DNA from: Basidiobolus meristosporus CBS 931.73
Taxonomy: Eukaryota; Basidiobolomycota; Basidiobolomycetes; Basidiobolales; Basidiobolaceae
Assembly (NCBI GenBank): GCA_002104905.1
Contig: MCFE01000387.1
Location: 19,321 to 83,320, forward strand
Reading direction: 5' to 3'
DNA length: 64,000 bases
The translations under genes and the position numbers were made by a program. The notes below the pieces were generated by a model, which worked only from the letters and a program-made list of their open reading frames with translations, ran no database searches and had not been told where the DNA came from. Positions 24,702 to 35,742 of the stretch are shown one piece after another (within the stretch, counting starts at the first letter, position 1; each line of letters opens with the position of its first letter).

Positions 24702-25298
24702 TTATTTGGACATCTATATGAATGGATGGGAGGTATTAGTTTTCGCGCTGAGGAAAGAGGAAGCAATAGTGCCAAGAATACATACCATCATCTTGACGAA
24801 TTCGTCATAGTTGATTTGACCGTCACCATCGACATCAGCTTCGCGGATCATCTCGTCAACCTCCTCATCAGTAAGCTTCTCTCCGAGGTTGGTCATGACG
24901 TGACGGAGTTCGGCAGCAGAGATGAAACCGTTGCCATCTTTGTCGAAAACTTTGAAGGCCTCCTTAATCTCTTCCTCGGAGTCGGTGTCCTTCATCTTGC
25001 GAGCCATCAAGGTCAAGAATTCGGTAAAGTCAATTTGACCGTTGCCGTCGGCATCAATCTCACTGACCATATCTTGTAGCTCGGCCTCAGTTGGGTTTTG
25101 GCCAAGGGAGCGCATGACAGTTCCTAGCTCCTTGGTAGTGATGCTGCCATCACCATCTTTGTCAAAGAGAGAGAAAGCTTCCTTAAATTCGGCAATTTGC
25201 TCTTCGGTAAGTTGGTTGGCCTATAGGATAAGGAGAGCTTAAATCAATACACTGATACAGAGACTGTGGAGGATGACATGGTGGTCAACACATACCAT
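24702..25298 (-). CDS. CMD1: Calmodulin
   Basis: Calcium sensor with four EF hands, 149 codons. The gene has three exons: only the ATG in exon 1 (25298-25296), the body in exon 2 (25220-24786) and the last four codons M-S-K-stop in exon 3 (24713-24702). All four calcium loops are canonical: [36 protein letters not shown] and [12 protein letters not shown]. The unspliced frame would continue past FVKMM into intron sequence; using the GTATGT donor at 24785 and the AG before 24713 restores the normal fungal end FVKMMMSK. Codon use is strongly biased toward C-ending codons, as expected of a highly expressed gene. It activates calcineurin, CaM kinases and myosins. Confidence 0.98.
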
Positions 25299-25902
25299 AG
25301 TGATAGAGAAAAGCAAGAATGGGATTCTACTCTTGCATCATGAGAATGGTAAGCTCTATAAAGGGGACATGTGGGCACATTTCAGACAACAAATCAGCTA
25401 CGTTCAATGTTGGCAGCCCAATCAGAGGGAATTCAGCAAATCTGGTACATAAACTTCGTTCAACTCAAAGCTGCACACTTACGTTGGCTTTGTGAAAGGC
25501 TCAGTAGAATGGAGATATATATGTATAAATGGACATACATTAAAAACTCGATCAATCTCAGCCTAGTTTCAATTGCAATGGTTATGCTGTGGGCACCAAT
25601 TAATGGGGTAAGCCGAAGACACGTACTGTAGGATTTGCCAAAATTATGATGTGCTGACCCGAATCAGATGATCGGAAAATTTTGGAATCGGCTGGCTCAG
25701 AGGGTTGGTGAGGAAGAGTATTGAGATGGGTTCAACAGCCATTGAAATTCCTTCTCCTTCAATTTCTACTTTTGTTGACCACGGTACGTTAGCATATCAT
25801 CAAAGGATGAGATCCATCCAACAAGTAGCCGTAGCTAGTTGGGATCTAAAGGACGAAAATGACAGCGTCAGGACTAACTCTCTTTAAATAAGGATAGCAA
25901 TC
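25299..25902. promoter_or_regulatory. Divergent promoter region calmodulin / NAC-beta
   Basis: Six hundred bases between two divergent, probably strongly expressed genes. An AG just before the NAC-beta ATG could be a 5'-UTR intron acceptor, but I cannot show this. No other element named. Confidence 0.4.
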
Positions 25903-26437
25903 ATGAACCCCGAAAAACTTGCCAAGCTTCAATCCCAAGTTCGTATTGGTGGTAAGGGTACTCCTCGTCGTAAGGTCAAGAAGGCCACCAAGGCCTCCGG
26001 TACCGACGACAAGAAGCTTCAAGGTGTTATCAAGAAGTTGAACGTCCAACCCATCCCTGCTATTGATGAGGTCAACATGTTCAAGGATGATGGCAAGGTT
26101 CTTCACTTCACCGCTCCCAAGGGTACATATACGCTCCAACAAGATCCACACGAAGTGCCCATGACTAACGACGAATTTATTTATAGTTGCTGCCTCTATC
26201 CAATCCAACACCTTCGTTATCTCCGGAAAGGGTGAGGACAAGGAACTTACTGAGCTTATTCCCGGAATCCTCCACCAACTTGGTCCTGAGTCCCTTGCTT
26301 CCCTTCGCAAGCTCGCTGAAGCTTACCAACAAGCTGAGGGTGCTGCTGGTGCTGCCGAGGATGATGAGGATGTCCCTCAATTGGTTGAGAACTTCGAAGA
26401 GGCTTCCAAGGATGAGGAGAACAAGGAATCTGCTTAA
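25903..26437 (+). CDS. EGD1: Nascent polypeptide-associated complex subunit beta
   Basis: BTF3/Egd1 homologue. With alpha-NAC it binds ribosomes near the tunnel exit and shields nascent chains. Two exons (25903-26122 and 26187-26437) give 156 residues. The N-terminus [19 protein letters not shown] followed by [11 protein letters not shown] contains the basic RRKxKK ribosome-binding motif. The NAC domain follows: LKKLN-type segment [17 protein letters not shown], then [20 protein letters not shown], and [20 protein letters not shown]. The tail is acidic. Codon bias is like calmodulin and RPS3. Confidence 0.97.
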
Positions 26438-27043
26438 ATTAGCATAATTCCGGTCGGCACATTGTTGTTTTATAAAAGCTCATAAAAACCATTTGTAGAT
26501 GCTAATATTGTGCCTAGTTGACCCTTCTTGAAGTAACTCGTCAAATAAATTTGCAATTAGCTCGAGTCTTTATTCATTGGCCATCGCGGCGTGTTGTCAT
26601 TAATGCTCCTTAACGTATAGCCCTCCAATTTGCCAGAATTCAAGTCTCACCTCAGGTATTATTATTTCTATTCTGTCCAGATATATATATACTGCCTTAC
26701 GCCATCATTCAACCGGTGAAGTGGGCATCAACCAATTTAGGAACCAGCCCAAGGAGAGTATATGTACGTGTATTTGATAGCATATATGATGATTGACGTA
26801 TTATGTATAAATATTATGGTGATAACGATTATTTTGGGATATTTCGATTTTTTTGATGTGTGCTTTGCTATGATGTTTATTGCTACAATTGGCTTGTTAT
26901 CCATTTATTGATTTTTATAGCTGGATTCGCAGTGTCCACTCATAGAGTTCTCATATCATCAATATACAAACGAGTCTTGGATTTGAACTCTTCCCCACCC
27001 ACTATCTCCGGCTGCTTTAGGTTTCACATTATTCTGAACTTCA
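26438..27043. other. Intergenic region
   Basis: 3' flank of NAC-beta and 5' flank of the ArfGAP gene. Contains long T-rich and TATATATA tracts (about 26690) but no supported gene. Confidence 0.5.
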
Positions 27044-28508
27044 ATGTCAACCGTCAACTTTAAAAAGGTGCTAGCTGATCTTCAAACGCAAGAAGGGAAC
27101 AAGGTATTACTATGTCTACTTGCCATTTTTCGTAGGCCATCTTGCTTACGTTTGACTCAAATAGAATTGCATTGACTGTGGAGCTCCCAACCCACAATGG
27201 GCTTCAGTGACCCTAGGGATCTTCTTTTGTCTAGAGTGCTCTGGTGTTCATCGCTCTCTAGGCGTGCACATCAGGTAGTTTTTTAATGAGTTTGTTGTAG
27301 TAGCCATACATTAACAAAGAACAGCTTTGTCCGCTCTGTAACTATGGATAAATGGTCAAAGGAACAGTTGAAGCGTATGGAGGTACAGTTACTTTCAGTG
27401 AGACTTTGAAGTTCACCTTCACTCAATGGGTGCCTTTTAGTTGGGTGGAAATAAGAGAGCCTTAGAGTTTTTCGAGAGCCAACCTGATTATCGCGAGGGA
27501 ATGTCAATTCGCGATAAATACACGAGTCATTTTGCCGATCTGTACCGTGAGAAGGTATTTGCTAAGGAATGTTTAAGGATGTTCGTACGATTAGAGTATT
27601 GAGTGTTTTTGTAGCTTTCAGCAGAATGCGAAGGTCGTAAATTCAGCGTATCGTCAGCTCCAGTTTCTCGTTCAGCCTCACCACGAATTGCGAGCAAAAA
27701 GCAAACAGCAACTTCACCAAAGCTAGGACATTCACAGCGTTCATTTTCGAGCTCCTCTTTCAATAGTAATCCTGCTAGCGAGGTGGAGCAAAGCGATTAC
27801 TCTCAGAAGTCAAAGAATGAGGACTACTTTGCTCGCATGGGAATGCTTAATGAGAGTCGTCCTGATAACCTGCCTCCTAGTCAGGGCGGTAAATATGGTG
27901 GGTTTGGGAATTCCGCATACCAACCAGTCGATAGATCTACTTCAATGAACCCTCAAGATATTCTTGCAGACCCTATGAGCTATCTCTCGAAGGGTTGGTC
28001 TATGCTATCAGTTGGGGCATCGACTCTTGCCTCCGAGGGGGCTAAGCTTGCCGCCGTTGGTGCAGAAAAATTGCAAGAGCAAGTGCTTAAGCCAGCCACA
28101 GAGACTGTCACTGATCCCGATTTTACGAGAAATGTATCCAACTATGTGTCTACTTTTGGCCGAACTGTAACTGAGACCGGATCTCGCGGTATCTCAATGT
28201 TTTCTGATTATGTTAATTCAGTCTCTCAAGGAGGACAGAGATCAACCAGCTCTTACGAGTATTCAAACCCTAATGAGAGCCATGATTATGATTCGTATCA
28301 GAGCCAGTCGAGGAATAATTACGATCCTAACCCTAGCTACAACTCCAATACTCATGATGAACCAAACAATGAAAACCACGGCTTACTGACCTCTAAAAGT
28401 AGCAGCAGTCCTCGTGCAGGCGCAGCCCGACTTTCACCTAGAGCTAGAAAGAAGACCCCCGTCAACAAGAATGATAGCTGGGATAATGAAGAATGGTCGT
28501 CATTCTAA
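27044..28508 (+). CDS. GCS1: ArfGAP, Gcs1/ARFGAP1 type
   Basis: GTPase-activating protein for Arf1 in COPI vesicle traffic. Five exons; the last runs from about 27616 to 28508. The zinc finger is exact for the family (C-x2-C-x16-C-x2-C-x4-R): [20 protein letters not shown] followed by [10 protein letters not shown], with the arginine finger in [19 protein letters not shown]. Downstream are [13 protein letters not shown] and [15 protein letters not shown]. Residues about 230-260 ([20 protein letters not shown]) look like an ALPS amphipathic helix that senses curved membranes, then [17 protein letters not shown]. The C-terminus is Ser/Asn-rich and ends [12 protein letters not shown], a W-x-x-E-E-W-type acidic/aromatic tail used by ARFGAP1 relatives to bind coatomer. 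Confidence 0.95.
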
Positions 28509-28955
28509 GGCATCATTTTATCTCGCTGCAAGATGAGCAACCCCGTTTTTTCATTTCTTTTCTTATGTTTGTGTTGGGCAAATATCCACCAATTTGATAC
28601 CAGCGAGCATTTACCTGACTTTTTATGTAAGTTCCGAATACACACACTACTTCCCTGGGCCACAACTATATTTACCTCGTTATTGTTTGTAAAATTGTAT
28701 TAATCTATTTAAAAGCCATTTGGTTCCAGTAATCATTGCTTTACAATCTCCTAATAAATGATAGTGTTTGGGTAAGTGGGATTTTCTAGATCAGGGCCTA
28801 GCCTAACAGTGACTAAATTTCGAAGTCAATAGTGTTGCTCCACTAATGATTATTCAAGCAATAATGAATTTTTTGGGATAGTTACCGATTACTGATATCA
28901 TATCGTTCTTTCAAACGAATTTGTAGGTTTCGTTTCATCATTCTCTATAGCTGTT
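28509..28955. other. Intergenic region
   Basis: Between two plus-strand genes. AT-rich; nothing recognised. Confidence 0.5.
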
Positions 28956-29497
28956 ATGCTTACTACCTCCAAACCCCTTGACTCTCAGTTAACTCCTGAG
29001 AATTGGGAGGCTCCTTTGTTAACCTGGGAACTGATTCGGAATCGTATTGGTAGTGTCTAGTATTTTTCATCTCACTGAGTGCACTTGAGCTTAGTATTAT
29101 TTCTGTAGAGACCGATTCAGTCCATCTACTACGTCGCTCGCTAAATGCCGAAAGAAAATACCGTGACTGGATTGTGAAAATTAAGGAGGAATATGGGAGC
29201 ACAGATGTGTATGTCCAACAGGTTGCCCTTGGTTGGCAGGATTCCGAGGGACGTACAGTAAAGGGACCTGACTATAAGTTTGTTCCGAACGACTTCCCTT
29301 ATAATATGGAGGAAGGCCTAAGCCATTGGGTATTCTGGTATCGGAAAGACTACTCTTTGGAGGACATAAAGAGAATCTTACAGCATGAGCTACCCGGCAA
29401 AGAATTCCAGTTTTTCATTAATCCCAAAGCTAGACAATCTGTCAAAACTGTTTCTCATGCACATGTCATGTTCAGAGAGAAAACTGCCGAAGAGTAG
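28956..29497 (+). CDS. DUF3605 family protein (N-acetylglucosamine-induced protein 1-like)
   Basis: Two exons, with the start at 28956 and a first intron near 29050-29109. The product of about 160 residues begins with LTPENWEAPLLTWELIRNRI and has LLRRSLNAERKYRDWIVKIK, then VPNDFPYNMEEGLSHWVFW, LEDIKRILQHELPGKEFQFF and a final NPKARQSVKTVSHAHVMFR. The FPY..EGL.HWVFW and NP..RQSV....HAHV blocks are typical of the fungal DUF3605 family, one member of which is described as N-acetylglucosamine-induced. No biochemical function is established that I know of. Confidence 0.82.
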
Positions 29498-29807
29498 GTA
29501 CCTGGTCTATTGAGCTCCACTCCACTGAATATGTATATGTATATAGTCGTGTATCATACAGATAATATACCGACATCATAATACATTGTAGTGTATTGCC
29601 AGGTTGAGCTCGACACATCTTAAACATTAATAAAACACTGATGATTAAAGTAAAACCAAAATTCCACGATCATCCAAGGAAATTTCTGGGAAGTGAATAT
29701 TGGCTATGGCGCAAATCGGTAAATCGTCGAATCTAGACAGTGTGATATTAAAGGAAAGTTGCTTCTAATGTCCTTGGTCCCACTCAACTTGGTCTTTCTT
29801 TTGCAGT
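29498..29807. other. Intergenic region
   Basis: Three hundred bases of AT-rich sequence between plus-strand genes; includes AATAAA near 29628. Nothing else. Confidence 0.5.
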
Positions 29808-30522
29808 ATGCCAGAAACAAGAGTGCTTTTCGTGTGCCTTGGTGGGTGTTTTTATTGTTTCTAGCTATATGTTTAGTTTTTAATTCTTCTTCTCAGGCAA
29901 CATATGTCGCTCACCCATGGCCGAGGCGGTGTTTGCACACACCGTAAAATCAAAGGGCCTAGGTGACAAATTCTTTATCGATAGTGCCGGTACTGCAGCT
30001 TATCATGTCTGGATATTTCTTAAAAACCGAATTTTGTTAAGCAAATAATTGACACTGACGAGACAGGTTGGAGAAACTCCTGATTCAAGATCGGCTGCAA
30101 CTTGTAGAAAGCACGGAGTTCCAGTTAACTCACGGGCTAGACAAGTTAGTGACACTATTTTTGCCGTGTTTTCGAAGATCCCTAGGGTTAACCAATTAAC
30201 TTCTATAGGTGAGCGCGAAGGATTATACTGACTTTGATTACATCCTGTGCATGGACGAATCCAACCTGGCCAATTTGAAGGCGCGCAAACCCAAAAACTC
30301 AAAGGCTACAGGTAATCTTATATAGAAAAGCTTCCTATATCACAAGGTACCAGTTAGTTCTAATACCCTTGTCTACACACAGTTGAGATGTTTGGTCGAT
30401 TTGACCCTGAGGGCGAGTTGGTTATTGAGGATCCTTACTACGGAGGTCAAGATGGCTTCGAACACAACTTTAGACAGGTCACTCGCTGCTCTCTGGGTTT
30501 CTTGAAGAGCTTAGGGTATTAG
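29808..30522 (+). CDS. LTP1: Low-molecular-weight protein tyrosine phosphatase
   Basis: Five exons, the first only about 34 bases. The spliced protein starts MPETRVLFVCLGNICRSPMA, which holds the P-loop C-x5-R-S (Cys nucleophile in VCLGNICRSP). It continues with IDSAGTAAYHVGETPDSRSA, GVPVNSRARQVSAKDYTDFD, YILCMDESNL and ends near IEDPYYGGQDGFEHNF, which carries the general-acid Asp and the DPYY substrate-specificity motif. All catalytic residues are present and length is usual (about 157 residues). Introns are about 50-80 bases. Confidence 0.96.
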
Positions 30523-30615
30523 GGCTTTTAGATTATTTATTTATCATCCATTATGCATACAAGCTTGAAAATGCAAATAAAGTACGTCTAGTGTCTATAT
30601 GCTCTGGTGGGCGTC

Positions 30616-32406
30616 TCAAACTGACAATAGTTTCAGAATGTAAACAAGTGCACCCACCATGGTGAACATTCCAAATAAATATTGGAAGACCAATATAGTG
30701 GCCACTTCTTTAGCCTCACCGGTTGGGCTAAAAAACTGCGACAAAATCATTATCGAGGTTGCAGTAGGTACACAGGATGCAAACATGGCCAGGAAACGCA
30801 ATGGCTTGTCCTCCACGGGGATCCAGTGTATCGTGTAAGTAAGAAATTGAATGGTTAGAATCCCGATTATAGGCGTGATGATTAACTTCACCACGACGAA
30901 AGATAGCGAAATATACAGCGGTATCGCGTCAATACTGAATTTTGCTAATGCTCCGCCCAAGTTGGCTAACGACAAAGGCAAGTAGGCCGAGCCTATCATC
31001 GAGATAACCTCGAACAAGAATTCTAGCGGTGGCTCGAATGGACTGTTGGGGGTTTCTCTAATCCACATACGTTTCAAAATCGGTATTAGCCCGATCACTA
31101 TCCCCGCGATCACTGCGATGTTGGGTGGTGAAAAGATGACCGACAAAATGTCAACCATGCGAGTGCTTAGCTTCGCTGAGCGTGGTGGCATTGCCTTATC
31201 AAAGTCTGTTATACCACTAAAGGTGGTCCGTGTGCGTATTGGGTGCCCTATCACACTTGGATCAAGACCCTCCTCTTCACTGATGACATGGAAGCTGGAA
31301 ATAGTGGTGCATGTTCTTTTGAGATTTCCCGGTACACTGATTGGGTTCGTTAGTATACTGCTGTTGGAGTATTTTCGACTAATAGGAATGTTAGCCGGTT
31401 CTGATGAATGTCGTATCATCGGTTGTCTGGTGGAGATACACTTGGAGCTCTCCGTATCGCTGAAAGTTACTCTGGAGCATCTTCGTTTACTGGAGGGCTC
31501 CGAATATGTTGGGGGACCCATTTTCTCACACGAAGGGTATCCTTGCGCCATGTCATCAGTATCCATCTTGTCTAGCGTGGCGGTCCGGCCCTCCTCATCC
31601 AACTCTGCGTCTTTATAATCATGTTCTACCAATTTGTATCCCCCTAGTGTGAACAGACTGAGATTGAACAGCATGATCAGGACTGACATGTAGGCAACCC
31701 CGATGGAGCTATCCCCTGGCTTGAAAGGCGGACTGTCTCCCACTGAAACCATTACCGCCAAAGGCAGATCGCCCTATCAAATCATCGTCAGGAAAATAGA
31801 AGAAACGGTATATCAATGATGGAATTATACCCAGTTAGCCCAAATCGACGCCGCTTTGAAGACAAAAGTCGGTTACTAGCACAGTTGAATTGTAGGGGGT
31901 TGAATGATTTACCAACAAAGCCATTCCGAAAGTTCTTTGGCAATGGCACAAAGGATTTATAGGCCAGACCAAACACTCCCCCTAGGAAGATATAGAACAG
32001 CACCACGCAGGCCAACATTCTTTCGCTTAGTTAGCTGCGGCTCAATGTCGAAGTGGGCTTGTAAAAGCTCTTACCCCATTTGTGAGAGATTGTCTACATT
32101 TATGCTGGTCACCATTTTTGAGAACAGCAAGCATGGTAGCAAGAAGTTGACAATGATCTGGTTCAACCCAAGTTAGCCTATATCAACGAGGAGGTAGATT
32201 GGACTGGCTACCTTTGACAATCCCTTTGATGTAACCGGATTCAGAATACCACTTCTCGCCAGAAACACGCCAAAACCTACATTCGAATCTGTACAGTATT
32301 TGAGCCGGCATATATGCTTCTACATATTCTTACCAACATTGATTACTAGCTTTAATATGGGTTTCAGAGCTATCCAGACTATATTCAACGTGTTAGTAGC
32401 GGACAT
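30616..32406 (-). CDS. Auxin efflux carrier-like (AEC) membrane transporter
   Basis: Six exons (from ATG at 32406 to TGA at 30616). The first half has hydrophobic helices: NIVWIALKPILKLVINVGFG, FLARSGILNPVTSKGLSKII, NFLLPCLLFSKMVTSINVDN, CVVLFYIFLGGVFGLAYKSF, then PLPKNFRNGFVAASIWANWG and DLPLAVMVSVGDSPPF. NWGDLPLAV is the fungal signature of the AEC/PIN-like family (Ecm3/YNL095C group). A long Ser/Thr-rich cytosolic loop follows (31650-31180) and then four to five more helices (IAVIAGIVIGLIPILKRMWI and onward to VFQYLFGMFTMVGALVYIL). The yeast homologues are poorly characterised; transport substrate unknown. It is convergent with LTP1, only 93 bases apart. Confidence 0.9.
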
Positions 32407-32870
32407 GATCTCAACTCCGCCCTTGTTCAGATGAAAGAAACCAGCAAACAATAGAAAGGCTGCTTTCTTATATTTGCAGGTACGGTAGATCATGATTAAA
32501 CATCGTTTCAAGAAGAGCACTCGCTATTGTTGTCACCCAGTGATCGTAAATCATTTCGTCCCCTCCTAAGCTTTAGGGCGACGATGGAGGATGGGGATGG
32601 GGGATTGGAAACAATAGACCCATACTTCACTCATCATGCGCTTTGCCACACTGCCCTGGGATGACACATATATTTGAAACAGACATAATAAGTGGCAAAG
32701 TCATTTGTAATTTACTAGTAGACAACCTAGATGGATACAGACCATCCAGTGGGTAATTAATGTAGTGGATCTTCCAAACAGTCCTTGATCAACAAGTGCA
32801 TATTCAGGCCGAAAAAAAATACAAAAAAGAAAGGAGCGTGACATTATACTAGAAAGCACGACAACGTTGA
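32407..32870. other. Intergenic region
   Basis: 5' flank of the AEC transporter and 3' flank of the small hypothetical gene. No gene seen. Confidence 0.5.
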
Positions 32871-33140
32871 TTACATCGCAAGACTGCTTGAGGATCGGTC
32901 GCCCCGGGGAGTGTTCGCTCTTGCCATATATTCCTCGAGTCGCATCGACAAATCCACCATGGAAGGCTTGTTATGGATGTGTTGACGTCTGTTATTGAGG
33001 CAAAAATTCTTCGCCTGCTCCATGTTCCTTCGATGTTGGATTCTTCTAAGAGGGGTATATGTGTTGTTCGTTCTTTGCGATAGCAGAAGGAAATATCTTT
33101 GGGCGTTATCGAGAAAGTGGCGCGTTATTTTATCGTCCAT
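32871..33140 (-). CDS. Hypothetical 89-residue basic protein
   Basis: Single-exon open frame with ATG at 33140. I do not recognise the family. The protein is Arg/Asn/Gln-rich with two predicted helices: FLDNAQRYFLLLSQRTNNTY and the basic stretch RRIQHRRNMEQAKNFCLNNR, then DLSMRLEEYMARA. Support for it being real: an ATATAAAAT box at about 33242-33250 lies about 100 bases upstream of the ATG on the coding strand, the same geometry as neighbouring small genes, and codon third positions are mixed rather than AT-skewed. No signal peptide or membrane segment. Confidence 0.5.
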   Translation of the reverse strand: MDDKITRHFLDNAQRYFLLLSQRTNNTYTPLRRIQHRRNMEQAKNFCLNNRRQHIHNKPSMVDLSMRLEEYMARANTPRGDRSSSSLAM

Positions 33141-33883
33141 AATAGTAAGGTGTTAAGTGAATTATGCGGGTTCGTTTATTTGATTTGCCGTGGCAAAGGA
33201 TTCTGGATATGACCTTGGCGGTTTGTTCCCTTCGAAGAGATTTTATATTGACTTGAAACTTCGTCTTGGGACTATCTCACTAATCGGCTAACCCTAACCG
33301 AGCCGTTTCTCAAGTGAAGTCTAATCCCATTGGCTGAATTCCTACAGTGAACTGATGTTATCTCTCAGCCTAATACTGAAATCCGGACCATGCCGGTTTT
33401 AAACTTGCCAAGCGATAGAGAAAGTCGATGAATTCCACATGGAGCCATTGATTTTGTCGATACTTTCAATACGTGTATTCTATCTTGTAACCTTCTTAAT
33501 TTTTCTTATGGCAATTCAACTTTTTTGTTCCCACATTGAATTCCCCCCCAAAACAACTACTTGTATTGGCCATTTCTACCATCACAAATTCACCCACAAA
33601 TGACTGCCCATGATTTCTCCGGAAGTTGGCCAGGTTACTCACCCAGGTCCCCTAGCCCTAAATCCTCGACCATGAAGGTGGAGAAACTTGTAATCTTATG
33701 ATTACCAAGGCGTCTAAGCCACCAAATGATACCACTGCTGTCAAATAAATTACCACACGAAATATCTACCCAATTTGAAAATTCCGTCTCTAGAAAATCC
33801 CGAAAACCTTACCAAACTCACTAGTATAGGCAGAATTATGGTTAGATAGCCCAAGGAGGTTTGATAATCGCGTAGATTCAGTC
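33141..33883. other. Intergenic region
   Basis: Lies between two divergent genes. It holds the TATA element of the small gene near 33245. The remainder shows nothing I can name. Confidence 0.5.
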
Positions 33884-33923
33884 AGTGGCTTAGATGCCTA
33901 CTATGTTGCAAGCAGTATAAAAG
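33884..33923 (+). promoter_or_regulatory. AGTGGCTTAG element plus TATA box
   Basis: AGTGGCTTAG at 33884-33893 is followed by TATAAAAG at 33916-33923, 65 bases before the ATG. The same pair, in the same order and orientation, occurs upstream of the array copies 20-30 kb away. Confidence 0.65.
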
Positions 33924-33987
33924 TATCCACCTTAGTCCTTGAAAAAGTGTGCTCAACTTCGCATTGAAGAAATCCTCCTTTGAAAAC

Positions 33988-35037
33988 ATGTCCTACAACC
34001 GCTCACCTCTTTCCCGTTCTCGCCAAAACGTTGGAAACAACTACGATGAGGAGCAGAACCGTAATCAAAATCGCTATGGTCGTGGATTAGGTCGTCAGTA
34101 CGACAATGAATATGAGCAATATCCTCGCAGCGGTCGCTATGGTCGCAACTTGGGTCGCCAATATGAGGATGAGGAAGAGCAAGAATATCCTCGTAGCCGT
34201 CGCTATGGCCGCGGCTTCGGTCGTCAGTATGAGGATGAGGAGCAAGAATATCCCCGCAGCCGTCGCTATGGCCGTGGATTTGGTCGCCAATATGAGGATG
34301 AGGAACAAGAATATCCTCGTAGCCGTCGTTATGGCCGCGGTTTCGGTCGTCAGTATGAGGATGAGGAACAAGAATATCCCCGCAGCCGTCGCTATGGCCG
34401 TGGCTTAGGTCGCCAATATGAGGATGAGGAGCAAGAATATCCTCGTAGCCGCCGCTATGGTCGTGGCTTTGGACGTCAATATGAGGATGAGGAGCAGGAA
34501 TATCCCTACAGCCGCCGCTATGGCCGTGGACTTGGTCGCCAATACGAGGATGAGGAGCAAGAATATCCCTACAGCCGCCGCTATGGCCGTGGACTTGGTC
34601 GCCAGTACGAGGATGAGGAGCAAGAATATCCCTACAGCCGCCGCTACGGTCGTGGCTTTGGACGTCAATATGAGGATGAGGAGCAAGAATACCCCTACAG
34701 CCGCCGCTATGGCCGTGGACTTGGTCGCCAATACGAGGATGAGGAACAAGAGTATCCTCGTAGCCGCCGCTATGGCCGTGGCTTTGGACGTCAATATGAG
34801 GATGAGGAGCAAGAATATCCCTACAGCCGCCGCTATGGCCGTGGCTTAGGTCGCCAATATGAGGATGAGGAGCAAGAATATCCTCGTAGCCGCCGCTACG
34901 GTCGTGGCTTAGGTCGCCAATATGAGGATGAGGAGCAAGAGTATCCCCGCAACCGTCGCTATGGCCGTAATCTGGGCCGCCAGTACGAAGGTGAGGAGCA
35001 ATACCCCCGTAACCGCCCATACGGCCGCCAATACTAG
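33988..35037 (+). CDS. Tandem-repeat RG/Y/acid-rich protein, plus-strand copy
   Basis: Intact single-exon gene of 349 residues. After a 28-residue head (MSYNRSPLSRSRQN...) it consists of about fifteen copies of a 21-residue unit: a basic half, RYGRGFGRQ or RYGRGLGRQ, and an acidic half, YEDEEQEYP, closed by RSR or YSR. The unit is 63 bases long. There are no Cys or Lys, no signal peptide and no membrane segment; composition is dominated by R, Y, G, E, D, Q, P and S. Opposite charges alternate every ten residues, so the chain is a patterned polyampholyte and probably disordered. The frame also stays open upstream through GTG at 33949, but the ATG at 33988 follows the TATA box properly. Family unknown; RG and aromatic content suggests multivalent self-association or nucleic acid binding, as inference only. 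Confidence 0.85.
   Translation: MSYNRSPLSRSRQNVGNNYDEEQNRNQNRYGRGLGRQYDNEYEQYPRSGRYGRNLGRQYEDEEEQEYPRSRRYGRGFGRQYEDEEQEYPRSRRYGRGFGRQYEDEEQEYPRSRRYGRGFGRQYEDEEQEYPRSRRYGRGLGRQYEDEEQEYPRSRRYGRGFGRQYEDEEQEYPYSRRYGRGLGRQYEDEEQEYPYSRRYGRGLGRQYEDEEQEYPYSRRYGRGFGRQYEDEEQEYPYSRRYGRGLGRQYEDEEQEYPRSRRYGRGFGRQYEDEEQEYPYSRRYGRGLGRQYEDEEQEYPRSRRYGRGLGRQYEDEEQEYPRNRRYGRNLGRQYEGEEQYPRNRPYGRQY
33988..35037 (+). repeat. 63-bp coding minisatellite (about 15 units)
   Basis: Tandem units of 63 bases, each encoding the 21-residue repeat. Central units are nearly identical and differ mainly at third positions and at the Arg/Tyr choice (PRS versus PYS). The first two and last two units are more divergent, the usual mark of unequal exchange in the middle of the array. 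Confidence 0.9.
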
Positions 35038-35742
35038 GCGATCTTATCATATTGCCAACGTAAGAAAACCCCGTTATATAACTATTGTACCTAACTAAGC
35101 TTTTTTATCAAAACGGTAACGGTAACTGTTCATTCGAGATAAAATAAAATCCCAAAAAACCAATTCTGCCCGGGTCCTAGCAACTGATTTTCCACATCTT
35201 CACCGATTCCTAGACCGCAAACAGATTAGCATTGCATGTGCATGCCTTATCTAATCATCTAAGGAACCGTGAATTGGCAAATAGCGGTAAATCCACCATA
35301 CCTAGCTGTAATGAGCTGTCAAATAACCATCCACTCCGGTATGTCGGAATATAGGCTATTTCCATTAACAGAGCCTCTGTAGCTAGAATGGTACTGTTTC
35401 AAAAATTCCCATACATACCTCCAGGAATGATTCGGTATAATAGTTCATCTATATTCCGATATTCAGTTCAAAGGAAATGACATGCAAGAAACACTGTAAT
35501 TTGGCTTGCGCTTAACAACATAGGTATCTTGGATGACAAGATCATTCGAAACAAATGAATTATACAAGGAAACGGAGTTGTTTATTTGCTCCGTTGTGGA
35601 TTTCTCATTGAACATTAGTTATTATGGATAAATAAACTGGAAAAATAATAAGTACAAGCAGGCAGAAGAAGGTCACATCGCAAGCAATTATAGCTCTATG
35701 CTGGGACAAAACGATATCTATGTATAATCCACGCTACTGTCC
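35038..35742. other. Intergenic region
   Basis: Convergent 3' flanks of the repeat gene and of the small 82-residue gene. AT-rich; nothing recognised. Confidence 0.5.

Noticed and set aside
34087-34849. Other-frame Met/Ala/Val-rich frames inside the repeat genes
   Set aside because: Shifted-frame readings of the same minisatellite.
33953-35050. Long open frame on the minus strand opposite the plus-strand repeat gene (365 codons, His/Gly-rich)
   Set aside because: The 63-base unit is a multiple of three and has no stop in several frames, so antisense frames stay open mechanically. The sense frame has the TATA box and the coherent head and tail.
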